A stretch of DNA of 64,000 bases from Streptomyces sp. ALI-76-A (GTDB lineage Bacteria > Actinomycetota > Actinomycetes > Streptomycetales > Streptomycetaceae). The notes beneath the pieces were generated by a model that did not search any database, was not told the DNA's origin, and was given only the letters and a program-made list of their open reading frames with translations. The position numbers were made by a program, and so were the translations under genes. Shown piece after piece: positions 17,735-26,679 of this stretch; the stretch's first letter is position 1; every line of letters begins with the position of its first letter. The stretch is from NCBI RefSeq assembly GCF_030287445.1, contig NZ_JASVWB010000002.1, positions 5,208,001 through 5,272,000 of the forward strand, given 5' to 3'.

Positions 17735-18693
17735 ATGCCGCTCGGCCGGCGCTGGGTGTGCTTCGCGCCGGTGCTGCTGGCGGGCGCGCTGCTCCTGGCG
17801 GCCGTACGGCTGGTACCGCGGCAGGAGACCCCGCCCCTCGGCCGCCGGGGCTTCGACCTGCCCGGCGCGCCGGCCGCCGCCGGTGCATGCTGCTGGCCGC
17901 CTGCACGGTCGAACGACTGGAACACGGCCTGGGCGGTTGGCGGTTGGCGGTTGACGACGGCGTCGGCGCTCGCGGCGCTGCCGCTGATGGTCGTCTTCGT
18001 CACCGTCGAGCGGTGGTCCGCCGCCCCTCCGGTCCGGCTGCGCATCCTGCGCAAGACCGGTCGTACCGGCCGACCTGGGCGCGCTGCTCTTCGGCGGGGC
18101 CTGCTTCGGCTCCAGTTCGTCGTGACCCTGTATGCGCAGGAACTGCGCGGCTGGTCCTCGCTCCGGACGGCGCTCGCCCTGGTGATCATGGGTTGTGACG
18201 CGGTGCCGGGCCCACGCTCACCGCGAAGCTGATGACCCGGCTCGGCCATGTCCGGGTGATCGTCGGCGGATTCGCCCTGGCGGTCGTCGCGTACGGGCTG
18301 TTCCTGCCGGTCGGCCCGGACTGGCCGCACCCGGCGATGCTGCCGACGCTGTCCCTGGCGGGCACGGCCTTCGCTCCGGCGTACGGTCCGCTGACGATCG
18401 CCGCGACCGACGGGGGGCACCGACACCGAGCAGGGCCTGGCGGGCGGGCTGCTCAACACCGCCACGCGGCTCGGCTCGGCGATCGGGATCCCGGCGGTGA
18501 CCGCCGTCTACGGCCTGGCGGCCGGTGAGTCCAGCGGCTCGGGATCCTGTGGCTCCGGGACCGGCGCCGATCCGGAGGCCACGCTGTCGGCGTTCGGAAC
18601 GGCGCTCACCGTGCCCGTCGCCATGATGGTGCTGGACCTGCTGGTCTCGGCCCTGAGCGTGCGGGCGGAGCGGCGGGCGGTACGCAGGGCGTC
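17735..18693 (+). pseudogene. Decayed MFS drug-efflux transporter (DHA2 type)
   Basis: Pieces of a DHA2/EmrB-like transporter occur in different frames: PLGRRWVCFAPVLLAGALLL at the start, LQFVVTLYAQELRGWSSLRT near 18110, VRVIVGGFALAVVAYGLFLP near 18250, MLPTLSLAGTAFAPAYGPLT near 18340, and QGLAGGLLNTATRLGSAIGI near 18440. At least three frameshifts separate them, and the N-terminal half of the protein is missing. The 3' part (18508-18693) is overlapped on the other strand by the end of rarD. It cannot make a working transporter. Confidence 0.8.
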
Positions 18694-19557
18694 CCAGGTC
18701 AGCAGCGTCAGCGCCAGCCAGACCAGTGCGAAGCCGGCCCAGCGCTCGGGTGGCATGGCCTCGCGGAAGTAGAGGACGCCGAGCAGGAACTGGAAGACCG
18801 GCGCCAGGTATTGCAGCAGTCCCAGCGTGGACAGCGGCACCCGGATCGCGGCGGCGCCGAAGCAGACGAGAGGGAGCGCGGTGACCACACCGGTCGCGGC
18901 GAGCAGGGCCGCGTGTCCCGCGCCCTCGGCGGCGAAGGTGGCCTCGCCGCTCGTGCCGAGCCACAGCAGATAGCCGAGCGCGGGCAGGAACTGGATCGCG
19001 GTCTCGGCGGCCAGCGACTCGACGCCGCCGAGGTTGACCTTCTTCTTGACCAGGCCGTACGTGGCGAAGGAGAAGGCGAGGGTGAGCGAGATCCACGGCG
19101 GCTGCCCGTACCCGATGGTGAGCACCAGGACGGCGGCGAAGCCGATCCCGACCGCCGCCCACTGCACGGGCCGCAGCCGTTCCTTCAGGAGCAGGACGCC
19201 CATCGCGATGGTGACGAGGGGGTTGATGAAGTACCCGAGTGAGGCTTCGACCACGTGACCGGAGTTCACGGCCCAGATGTAGACGCCCCAGTTGACGGTG
19301 ATCACGGCCGCGGCGACGGTGATCAGCCCCAGCTTGCGCGGCTGCCGCAGCAGCTCACCGGCCCACGCCCAGCGCCGTACGACCACCAGCGCGACGGCGA
19401 CGAAGGCCAGCGACCAGACCATCCGGTGGGCGAGGATCTCCGCCGCCCCGGCGGGCTTGAGCAGCGGCCAGAACAGGGGCACGAGCCCCCACATCCCGTA
19501 CGCCGCGAAGCCGTTCAGCAGACCTATGCGCTGCTCGCTCTTCGACGTCCCGGCCAC
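18508..19557 (-). CDS. rarD: RarD-type EamA transporter
   Basis: 349 residues from GTG 19557, preceded by GAGGGAGGG. It has about ten transmembrane helices in two EamA repeats (GFAAYGMWGLVPLFWPLLKP at the start; LIGYGQPP and IRVPLSTLGLLQYLAPVFQF later), as in RarD permeases, which move drugs or metabolites. The last ~60 residues (after TWDALRTARR) are hydrophilic and lie antisense to the MFS pseudogene; they seem to be added by read-through into the degenerate DNA rather than family sequence. Transcribed alone. Confidence 0.87.
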   Translation of the reverse strand: MAGTSKSEQRIGLLNGFAAYGMWGLVPLFWPLLKPAGAAEILAHRMVWSLAFVAVALVVVRRWAWAGELLRQPRKLGLITVAAAVITVNWGVYIWAVNSGHVVEASLGYFINPLVTIAMGVLLLKERLRPVQWAAVGIGFAAVLVLTIGYGQPPWISLTLAFSFATYGLVKKKVNLGGVESLAAETAIQFLPALGYLLWLGTSGEATFAAEGAGHAALLAATGVVTALPLVCFGAAAIRVPLSTLGLLQYLAPVFQFLLGVLYFREAMPPERWAGFALVWLALTLLTWDALRTARRSARTLRAETSRSSTIMATGTVSAVPNADSVASGSAPVPEPQDPEPLDSPAARP

Positions 19558-19605
19558 GGGCCCTCCCTCTCGCGTACTGCTCGCCTGCAAGAAGGTAACG
19601 CCGAG

Positions 19606-19657
19606 CACCCTCACCTGTCATGCCCGTATCGGCATACGGTCATGACAGGTGAGGGTG
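19606..19657. terminator. Long perfect hairpin, terminator of the NmrA-like gene
   Basis: CACCCTCACCTGTCATG (19606-19622) and CATGACAGGTGAGGGTG (19641-19657) pair perfectly over 17 bp. The loop contains its own stem CCGTAT/ATACGG, so the arm extends almost to the tip. It lies 25 bases after the NmrA-like stop on the minus strand and 48 bases before the rarD start. Confidence 0.7.
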
Positions 19658-19682
19658 GAGGGTGCGGGCCCGTCGGGGAGGG

Positions 19683-20537
19683 TCAGCTCTTGAGCGCCGC
19701 CGTGATCGCCTCGGAGAACGGGGTGGTCGGGCGCCCGGCCAGACGGGACAGGTCACCGGTGGAGACGACCAGCTCGCCCTTCTCGATCGAGGCGTCCACG
19801 CCGGCGAGGATCGCGGCGAACGGCTCGGGCAGTCCGGCGCCGGTCAGGATCCCGACGAGGGCGTCCGGGGAGACGGCCGAGTAGGCGATCTCCCTGCCGG
19901 TCTGCCGGCTCAGCTCGGCCGCGTACTCGGCGAAGCTCCACGCCTCGTCGCCGCCCAGCTCGTACGTCTTGTTCTCGTGCCCCTCGCCGGTCAGTACGGC
20001 GACCGCGGCGGCCGCGTAGTCCGCGCGCGCGGCGGAGGAGACCCGGCCCTCGCCGGCGGCGGCGACGACCGCGCCGTGCTCCAGCACAGGGGCGAGGTTC
20101 TCGGTGTAGTTCTCGTGGTACCAGCCGTTGCGCAGCAGCGCGTACGGCACACCGGAGGCGACGAGCGCCTCCTCGGTGCCGCGGTGGTCGTCGGCGAGCG
20201 CGGCGGTCAGGCTGCTCGGCGCGCTGGTGTACGCGAGCAGCGCCACACCGGCCGCGGCGGCGGCGTCGATGACCACCTTGTGCTGCTGGACGCGGCCCTT
20301 GTCGAACTCGTTGCCCGAGACGAGCAGCACCTTGTCGCCGGCCGCGAACAGGCCGTCGAAGGAGGCGGGAGCGTTGTAGTCGGCCAGGGCGATCCGGACG
20401 CCGCGTGCCGCGAAGTCGGCGGCCTTCTCCGCGTTGCGGACGACCGCGGTGATCTGGTCGGCCGGCACCTTCTCCAGCAACTGCTCCACGACGTGGCGGC
20501 CGAGATGTCCGGTGGCTCCGGTGACGACGATGCTCAT
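19683..20537 (-). CDS. NAD(P)H-binding NmrA-like oxidoreductase (quinone oxidoreductase 2 type)
   Basis: 284 residues. Rossmann motif VTGATGHLGRHV at residues 5-16, then VVRNAEKAADFAARGVRI and the QHKVVIDAAAAAGVALLAYT strand typical of YtfG/QOR2-like atypical SDR proteins. These reduce quinones with NADPH or sense NADP. It is divergent from an HxlR-family regulator, the same arrangement as ytfG/ytfH, so induction by quinone or thiol stress is likely. Normal length. Confidence 0.87.
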   Translation of the reverse strand: MSIVVTGATGHLGRHVVEQLLEKVPADQITAVVRNAEKAADFAARGVRIALADYNAPASFDGLFAAGDKVLLVSGNEFDKGRVQQHKVVIDAAAAAGVALLAYTSAPSSLTAALADDHRGTEEALVASGVPYALLRNGWYHENYTENLAPVLEHGAVVAAAGEGRVSSAARADYAAAAVAVLTGEGHENKTYELGGDEAWSFAEYAAELSRQTGREIAYSAVSPDALVGILTGAGLPEPFAAILAGVDASIEKGELVVSTGDLSRLAGRPTTPFSEAITAALKS

Positions 20538-20626
20538 GATCAGAACTCCTTGTGGGGTGCGGTGCCACTAACCATAGGGGGAGCGCTAACTACTGGAAAG
20601 TACCCACCTTGAAGTAAGGTACAGGC
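20538..20626. promoter_or_regulatory. Divergent promoter/operator between NmrA-like and HxlR genes
   Basis: 89 bases hold both promoters. GTACCCACCTT (20600-20610) and AAGTAAGGTAC (20612-20622) form an imperfect dyad directly before the hxlR start, fitting an autoregulatory operator of that family. Confidence 0.45.
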
Positions 20627-21037
20627 ATGGCCGTAAGCAACGAGGTGAGCAGTCCGCTGGTGAACGCGGGGACGGCGGGCGAGGCGATGTGCCCCCACCG
20701 TCTGATCCTGGAACACGTGACGTCCCGCTGGGGTGTTCTGGTCCTGATCAAGCTCCTCGACCACCCCTACCGCTTCAGCGAACTGCGCCGGGCCATCGGC
20801 CGGGTCAGCGAGAAGATGCTCACCCAGACCCTCCAGACCCTGGAACGCGACGGCATGGTCCACCGCGACGCCAAGCCGGTCATCCCGCCCAGGGTCGACT
20901 ACTCCCTGACCGACCTGGGCCGAGAAGCGGCGGAGCAGGTGCGGGGCCTGGCGCTGTGGACCGATGAGCGGATGGGGCGGGTGCTGGAGGCGCGGGAGGC
21001 ATATGACGCCCGAAAGGCCAACTCTGACCAGGCATGA
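20627..21037 (+). CDS. HxlR-family transcriptional regulator
   Basis: 136 residues, one winged helix-turn-helix of the MarR/HxlR type: CPHRLILEHVTSRWGVLVLI, then FSELRRAIGRVSEKMLTQTL and RVDYSLTDLGREAAEQV. The Cys at residue 22 is the position used for redox or electrophile sensing in HxlR proteins such as YodB and QorR. It is divergent from the NAD(P)H-dependent oxidoreductase and very likely represses it until the Cys is modified. Confidence 0.9.
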   Translation: MAVSNEVSSPLVNAGTAGEAMCPHRLILEHVTSRWGVLVLIKLLDHPYRFSELRRAIGRVSEKMLTQTLQTLERDGMVHRDAKPVIPPRVDYSLTDLGREAAEQVRGLALWTDERMGRVLEAREAYDARKANSDQA

Positions 21038-21264
21038 CGCTTCCAGCCGACACCGGCTGAAGGAATGCGGACGGCGCCAGGGGGCACACATATGTCAGGG
21101 CGTTGGCCGACATGCGAGACACGTCCTTCCGTGCGCCCCCTCTCCGCCTCCCACGCCGACTTGAACAGCCCGGCACGCTGGATGCGGAGTGCTACGTCCA
21201 CCGTGCATCACCCGCGACGCCACCCGTCGGTGCACGGATACCGGATCCAAGGGGATGCCTTGAC

Positions 21265-21828
21265 ATGGCCACACAGAATCGGGTCGCGCGCAGTATCGGT
21301 TCTGCGGCACTCGCGGGACTCGGACTGATGCGGGCGTTCTTTGCCCGTGGCGCCCGTCGTCGGCGCGGGGAGGAGATCCTGGTGGAGTTACTCCAACAGC
21401 TCAAGCTGATGACGGAGGAGATCCACCGGGCGAATCTGATCCAGCAGTATCGCCTCACTGTGGATCAGATGGACCGGATGGTCGACGACCCGTCCCTGGC
21501 TGACGCCGCGAGCACGCTGTCGGGGCTCTCCGAAGGCAGACGGCGTCAGATGATCTTCGCCAACCGGCAATACGGCAACCTGCTGTTGGCCTACCGGGTC
21601 GGCGTCTGCGGTTGGGACGAGTTGATCGGACATTTGCGCGTTCTGTGTAGAAACGAGGCATTCGCCGAATACTGGGACCGCACGGTCGAGCACCGCCGGA
21701 GCCTTCCGGAGGACTCGACGGAGGCGCGGGTCGGTGCGGCCGTCGACGTCATGCTGGAGGAGCTGGCGGACGACCCGGACCAGTGGTGGGTCGTGGGGCC
21801 GTCGTCGTCCACGGGACCGACGCCCTGA
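21265..21828 (+). CDS. DUF6082-like protein
   Basis: 187 residues from ATG 21265. A weak hydrophobic stretch near residues 10-25 (SAALAGLGLMRAFFARGARR) may be a membrane anchor. The rest is helical with Trp-rich motifs (FAEYWDRTVEHRR, DPDQWW). It resembles the DUF6082 family of streptomycetes, which has no assigned role. The frame is open upstream to 21103, but the later ATG (after AAGGGGATG) is preferred. Recognition is from memory of the family pattern. Confidence 0.6.
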   Translation: MATQNRVARSIGSAALAGLGLMRAFFARGARRRRGEEILVELLQQLKLMTEEIHRANLIQQYRLTVDQMDRMVDDPSLADAASTLSGLSEGRRRQMIFANRQYGNLLLAYRVGVCGWDELIGHLRVLCRNEAFAEYWDRTVEHRRSLPEDSTEARVGAAVDVMLEELADDPDQWWVVGPSSSTGPTP

Positions 21829-21855
21829 GGGTGAAGCGCCACACCCGCCCTCGCA

Positions 21856-22113
21856 TCAGGCGTCTGGAATGTCCCGCTTTGCCCGGATGAGGGTGTCGCG
21901 GTCGATCACTACGATCCGCTCGTGGTCGGCCCGCGCCGCGTCCGGGGGAAGCGAGGGCTCCAAGGCGGCGGTGGCCTCGGTGCCGATGATCGCGAAGCTG
22001 CCGTCGCTCAGCTCGAACACGTCCGGACAGGTTTCGGCGGTTTGGCTGCCCCGCACCTTGGGCGGGTCGCCGATGCGGCGGACTACGCTGAGATCAGGAA
22101 TTTCGCGAGACAC
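21856..22113 (-). CDS. Small hypothetical protein
   Basis: 85 residues from GTG 22113 (GAAGGC upstream). It reads VSREIPDLSVVRRIGDPPK, then CPDVFELSDGSFAIIGTEAT and ends ERIVVIDRDTLIRAKRDIPD. Proteins of this pattern are frequent in Streptomyces beside regulatory genes, with no known function. It converges with the DUF6082-like gene. The frame is open to 22209 but upstream residues look non-coding. Confidence 0.55.
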   Translation of the reverse strand: MSREIPDLSVVRRIGDPPKVRGSQTAETCPDVFELSDGSFAIIGTEATAALEPSLPPDAARADHERIVVIDRDTLIRAKRDIPDA

Positions 22114-22407
22114 CGGTGCCTTCTCTGCAACCGGAGGGTCCGGCTTGCTTCGACTGAAGATCAACTCGCAAAAAGTAGCAGGACACGGCACCCCTTGCGC
22201 CCCACCCATGGCTCATCGTTGAAAGAATTACTTCTTTCGCAGTAGTCGCAGTCCTTCCATTGACGCGGACGATGCGTGAGACCCACGCCTCCGTGCGCCC
22301 CCCTCTTCGCCTTACCCGCCGATTCCCTGGCCGGGCCGGAGGCTCAGCCTGCGCCGAGGGCCTGGACTCCGCGGGTAAGGCCCTCATATGGCGGACTGGC
22401 TCAGCCC

Positions 22408-23487
22408 TCAGCCCACCACCGTCCACGTGTCCCCGCCGGCCAGCAGTGCCGCCAGGTCGCCCTTGCCGTTCTGTTCGATGGCCGTGTCGAGCTGGTCTGC
22501 CATCTGGGTGTCGTAGACCGGGCGCTCGACGGATCGCAGGACGCCGATCGGGGTGTGGTGCAAGGTGTCCGGGTCGGCCAGCCGGGACAGGGCGAAGGCG
22601 GTGGTGGGGGAGGACGCGTGGGCGTCGTGGACGAGGATGTCCGCCTCGTTGTGCGGTGTCACCGTGACGACCTTCAGGTCACCGGTCGCCGCGTCCCGTA
22701 CGACCCCGCGCGCGCCCTCCGCGCCGAAGCGGATCGGCTGTCCGTGCTCCAGCCGGATCACCGCCTCCCGGGCCTGCTGCTTGTCCTTGAGGGCGTCGAA
22801 GGCGCCGTCGTTGAAGATGTTGCAGTTCTGGTAGATCTCGACGAGTGCCGTGCCGGGGTGTGCCGCGGCCTGGCGCAGGACCTCCGTCAGGTGCTTGCGG
22901 TCGGAGTCGACCGTGCGCGCCACGAACGACGCCTCCGCGCCGATCGCCAGCGACACCGGGTTGAAGGGCGCGTCGAGGGAGCCCATCGGTGTCGACTTGG
23001 TGATCTTGCCGACCTCGGAGGTCGGTGAGTACTGGCCCTTGGTCAGGCCGTAGATCCGGTTGTTGAACAGCAGGATCTTGAGGTTGACGTTGCGGCGCAG
23101 GGCGTGGATGAGGTGGTTGCCGCCGATGGACAGCGCGTCGCCGTCACCGGTCACCACCCACACGGACAGGTCGCGGCGCGAGGCCGCCAGTCCCGTCGCG
23201 ATGGCGGGGGCGCGGCCGTGGATGGAGTGCATGCCGTACGTGTTCATGTAGTACGGGAAGCGTGAGGAGCAGCCGATGCCGGAGACGAAGACGATGTTCT
23301 CCTTCGCCAGCCCCAGCTCCGGCATGAACCCCTGCACCGCCGCGAGGATCGCGTAGTCACCGCAGCCCGGGCACCAGCGCACCTCCTGGTCGGACTTGAA
23401 GTCCTTCATGGACTGGCGGGCCTCGGCCTTGGGAACGAGAGTCAGGGCCTCGATCGTGCCCGTGCCTTCCGTGGACGTCTCAGCCAT
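22408..23487 (-). CDS. korB: 2-oxoacid:ferredoxin oxidoreductase, beta subunit
   Basis: 359 residues. Thiamine-diphosphate site: WCPGCGDYAILAAVQ near residue 38, GIGCSSRFPYYMNTYG near 69, and GDGDALSIGGNHLIHALRRN then NNRIYGLTKGQYSPTSE. With KorA it oxidatively decarboxylates a 2-oxoacid, usually 2-oxoglutarate, to the acyl-CoA and reduces ferredoxin. It starts 8 bases before the end of korA, so the subunits are coupled. The clustered Cys for the proximal 4Fe-4S centre (CPGC, GCSS and a later Cys in IYQNCNIF) are present. Confidence 0.95.
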   Translation of the reverse strand: MAETSTEGTGTIEALTLVPKAEARQSMKDFKSDQEVRWCPGCGDYAILAAVQGFMPELGLAKENIVFVSGIGCSSRFPYYMNTYGMHSIHGRAPAIATGLAASRRDLSVWVVTGDGDALSIGGNHLIHALRRNVNLKILLFNNRIYGLTKGQYSPTSEVGKITKSTPMGSLDAPFNPVSLAIGAEASFVARTVDSDRKHLTEVLRQAAAHPGTALVEIYQNCNIFNDGAFDALKDKQQAREAVIRLEHGQPIRFGAEGARGVVRDAATGDLKVVTVTPHNEADILVHDAHASSPTTAFALSRLADPDTLHHTPIGVLRSVERPVYDTQMADQLDTAIEQNGKGDLAALLAGGDTWTVVG

Positions 23488-25408
23488 CGATGGCCTCCTT
23501 GAGAGCCGTGGCGAGCTGCTCCGCCTTGAACGGCATGCCGTTGACCTGGTTGTAGGAGTGGGCGTCGACCAGGTACTTCGCCCGCACCAGCGTGGCGAGC
23601 TGCCCGAGGTTCATCTCGGGGATCACCACCTTGTCGTAACGCTTCAGGACCGCGCCCAGATTGCGCGGGAACGGATTGAGGTGGCGCAGATGGGCCTGCG
23701 CGATCGGCTCACCGGCCGTGCGCAGCCGCCGTACCGCCGCTGTGATCGGTCCGAACGTCGAGCCCCAGCCCAGTACCAGGGTCCGCGCGCCGTGCGGATC
23801 GTCGACCTCCACGTCCGGCACGTCGATGCCGTCGATCTTGGCCTGGCGGGTGCGGACCATGAAGTCGTGGTTGGCGGGGTCGTAGGAGATGTTGCCCGAG
23901 CCGTCCTGCTTCTCGATGCCGCCGATCCGGTGCTCCAGGCCCGGCGTGCCCGGCACCGCCCAGGGCCGGGCGAGGGTGTGCGGGTCGCGCTTGTAGGGCC
24001 AGAACACCTCGGTGCCGTCGCCCAGGATGTGGTTCGGTCCCTGCGCGAACCGCACCCGCAGGTCCGGCAGCTCGTCCGGCTCCGGGACGCGCCAGGGTTC
24101 GGAGCCGTTGGCCAGGTAACCGTCGGACAGCAGCATCACCGGCGTGCGGTACGTCAGCGCGATCCGCGCCGCCTCCAGGGCGGCGTCGAAGCAGTCGGCC
24201 GGGGTGCGCGGGGCCACGACCGGGACCGGTGCCTCGCCGTTGCGGCCGTACATCGCCTGGAGCAGGTCCGCCTGCTCGGTCTTGGTCGGCAGACCGGTGG
24301 ACGGACCACCGCGCTGGATGTCCACGATCAGCAGCGGCAGTTCGAGGGAGACGGCCAACCCGATGGTCTCGCTCTTGAGCGCCACACCCGGACCGGAGGT
24401 GGTCGTCACCGCCAGTGAGCCGCCGAAGGCCGCCCCGAGCGCCGCGCCGATGCCGGCGATCTCGTCCTCGGCCTGGAAGGTGCGCACACCGAAGTTCTTG
24501 TGCCGGCTCAGCTCGTGCAGGATGTCCGACGCCGGGGTGATCGGGTACGAGCCCAGGAACAGCGGCAGGTCCGCCTGGCGGGAGGCCGCGACCAGACCGT
24601 AGGACAGGGCCAGGTTCCCGGAGATGTTCCGGTACACGCCCGGCGGGAACGCCTGCGCGGCCGGCGCCACCTCGTAGGAGACCGCGAAGTCCTCGGTGGT
24701 CTCGCCGAAGTTCCAGCCCGCCCGGAAGGCGGCGATGTTCGCCGCCGCGATCTCGGGCTTCTTGGCGAACTTCCTGCTCAGGAACTTCTCCGTGCCCTCG
24801 GTGGGCCGGTGGTACATCCACGACAGCAGACCGAGCGCGAACATGTTCTTACTGCGCTCGGCCTCTTTGCGGGTGAGGTCGAATTCCTTGAGTGCCTCGA
24901 CGGTCAGGGTGGTCAGCGGCACCGGGTGGAGGTGGTAACCGTCGAGGGAACCGTCTTCCAACGGGGAGCTGGAATACCCCACCTTCTGCATCGCCCGTTT
25001 GGTGAACTCGTCGGTGTTGACGATGATCTCCGCCCCGCGCGGCAGGTCAGCGATGTTCGCCTTCAGGGCGGCCGGGTTCATCGCCACCAGGACGTCGGGC
25101 GCGTCGCCCGGCGTGAGGATGTCGTGATCGGCGAAGTGCAGCTGGAAGGACGAGACGCCGGGCAGGGTGCCGGCGGGGGCCCGGATCTCGGCCGGGAAGT
25201 TCGGCAGCGTCGACAGATCGTTGCCGAACGACGCGGTCTCCGAGGTGAAACGGTCACCGGTGAGCTGCATACCGTCACCCGAGTCACCCGCGAACCTGAT
25301 GATCACCCGGTCCAGGCGGCGGACGTCCTTCGCCCCTGCCGCTTTGCGCTGCTCTCCTACGACGGTTCCGTCGGCCTGTTCCGCTGGGCTACTGACCTGG
25401 CTGGTCAC
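23480..25408 (-). CDS. korA: 2-oxoacid:ferredoxin oxidoreductase, alpha subunit (gamma-alpha fusion)
   Basis: 642 residues from GTG 25408, preceded by AGGAGGTCC. The N-terminal gamma domain begins IIRFAGDSGDGMQLTGDRF. The alpha part carries GSYPITPASDILHELSRH near residue 290 and TTTSGPGVALKSETIGLAVS. This fused layout is that of the actinobacterial KorAB, an oxygen-tolerant route at the 2-oxoglutarate step of the TCA cycle. It needs ferredoxin, which links it to the nuo-like cluster nearby that lacks the NADH module. Complete, no unusual features. Confidence 0.95.
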   Translation of the reverse strand: MTSQVSSPAEQADGTVVGEQRKAAGAKDVRRLDRVIIRFAGDSGDGMQLTGDRFTSETASFGNDLSTLPNFPAEIRAPAGTLPGVSSFQLHFADHDILTPGDAPDVLVAMNPAALKANIADLPRGAEIIVNTDEFTKRAMQKVGYSSSPLEDGSLDGYHLHPVPLTTLTVEALKEFDLTRKEAERSKNMFALGLLSWMYHRPTEGTEKFLSRKFAKKPEIAAANIAAFRAGWNFGETTEDFAVSYEVAPAAQAFPPGVYRNISGNLALSYGLVAASRQADLPLFLGSYPITPASDILHELSRHKNFGVRTFQAEDEIAGIGAALGAAFGGSLAVTTTSGPGVALKSETIGLAVSLELPLLIVDIQRGGPSTGLPTKTEQADLLQAMYGRNGEAPVPVVAPRTPADCFDAALEAARIALTYRTPVMLLSDGYLANGSEPWRVPEPDELPDLRVRFAQGPNHILGDGTEVFWPYKRDPHTLARPWAVPGTPGLEHRIGGIEKQDGSGNISYDPANHDFMVRTRQAKIDGIDVPDVEVDDPHGARTLVLGWGSTFGPITAAVRRLRTAGEPIAQAHLRHLNPFPRNLGAVLKRYDKVVIPEMNLGQLATLVRAKYLVDAHSYNQVNGMPFKAEQLATALKEAIDG

Positions 25409-25678
25409 TGAACTGGACCTCCTAGAGGCGGCTGTCTGGGAGCGGCCTTCCCGCAGACCATCCCTGGATCAACCCTACGACCGTAAGGGTCGCCTTCCCT
25501 GGGTCATTCGCATGATGGACACGCTTTTGAGAGGGTTCAGTCCCCCCGACTTGTCACGATTTACTCGCCCCCCGGCGCTGTCATGGAAGACGCTGCTCTT
25601 CATTCCTCGGTTCTCGGTATCGGCCGGCCCCCGCATCCCGCTCAGTGGTCGCCCAGTTACTGACACGGTGTCAGATGC

Positions 25679-26350
25679 TCATGAGTTCAGGTAGGTGAGG
25701 ACGGCCAGAACGCGCCGGTGGTCTCCGTCGCTCGGGGACAGTCCGAGCTTCAGGAAGATGTTGCTGACGTGCTTCTCGACGGCCCCGTCGCTCACCACCA
25801 GCTGCCGCGCGATCGCCGAGTTCGTCCGGCCCTCGGCCATCAGCCCGAGGACCTCCCGCTCCCTCGGGGTGAGTCGCGCGAGCACGTCCTGCTTGCGGGA
25901 GCGGCCCAGCAGCTGCGCGACGACCTCCGGGTCCAGGGCCGTACCGCCCCCGGCCACCCGCACCACCGCGTCCACGAACTCACGCACCTCGGCTACCCGG
26001 TCCTTGAGCAGATAGCCGACCCCGTGACTGGAACCGGCCAGCAGTTCGGTCGCATACCGCTCCTCCACGTACTGCGACAACACCAGCACCCCGAGTCCCG
26101 GATGTGCCTTGCGCAGCTGCACCGCGGCCCGGACACCCTCGTCGGTGTGCGTCGGCGGCATCCGGACGTCGGCGACCACGACGTCCGGCAGCTCGCCCTG
26201 CGCGTCCAGATCGGTGATGGTCTTGATCAGCGCTTCGCCGTCCCCGACCCCGGCGACCACGTCGTGCCCACGGTCGGTCAGCAGCCGAGTCAGGCCCTCT
26301 CTGAGCAGCACTGAATCCTCGGCGATGACCACCCGCACCCTGTCCTCCAC
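25679..26350 (-). CDS. NarL/LuxR-type response regulator
   Basis: 223 residues. The receiver domain has the acidic pair Glu11-Asp12 and phosphoacceptor Asp61 (VVVADVRMPP), then Ser/Lys positions in LVLSQYVEE and YLLKDRV. The C-terminal helix-turn-helix is LTPREREVLGLMAEGRTNSA with ISNIF-like ending (VEKHVSNIFLKLGL). It is the output partner of the two sensor kinases encoded just upstream on the same strand. It lies between them and korA, so either korAB or the divergent nuo-like operon is a likely target. Confidence 0.93.
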   Translation of the reverse strand: MEDRVRVVIAEDSVLLREGLTRLLTDRGHDVVAGVGDGEALIKTITDLDAQGELPDVVVADVRMPPTHTDEGVRAAVQLRKAHPGLGVLVLSQYVEERYATELLAGSSHGVGYLLKDRVAEVREFVDAVVRVAGGGTALDPEVVAQLLGRSRKQDVLARLTPREREVLGLMAEGRTNSAIARQLVVSDGAVEKHVSNIFLKLGLSPSDGDHRRVLAVLTYLNS

Positions 26351-26679
26351 GATTCTCGGCCCCCGAGCCCCTGTATGCGGGCCGCATCCGACCCCGTCCC
26401 CATCCCTTGGCCCTCTCAGTATCCCGCGATCGGACCTTCCTCAGGGGACCTGTGGACAACTGCTCGACCGGGGTCCGACTTCACCGACGGGAGGAAGGCG
26501 ACATCCAGCCACGGAGGCGGCAGGGGCACAGGGGCACAGGGGCATAAGCCCGCAGACGCGGAGCGGAAGCGGTGAGGGCAATGGGGGTGGGGGCAATGGG
26601 GGTGGGGAAAGCGGGCGGAGGCGAGGCGGATCAGGACACCCGCCCTCGGCAGCGCGCGCCCATGCCGGCCCTGCCCGAT
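26351..26679. repeat. Spacer with short tandem repeats between kinase and regulator genes
   Basis: No gene is seen. AGGGGCAC is repeated three times (26522-26545, last copy AGGGGCAT), and a 15-bp unit GGGCAATGGGGGTGG occurs twice (26576-26604). These are simple-sequence expansions; a role is not evident. Confidence 0.5.
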
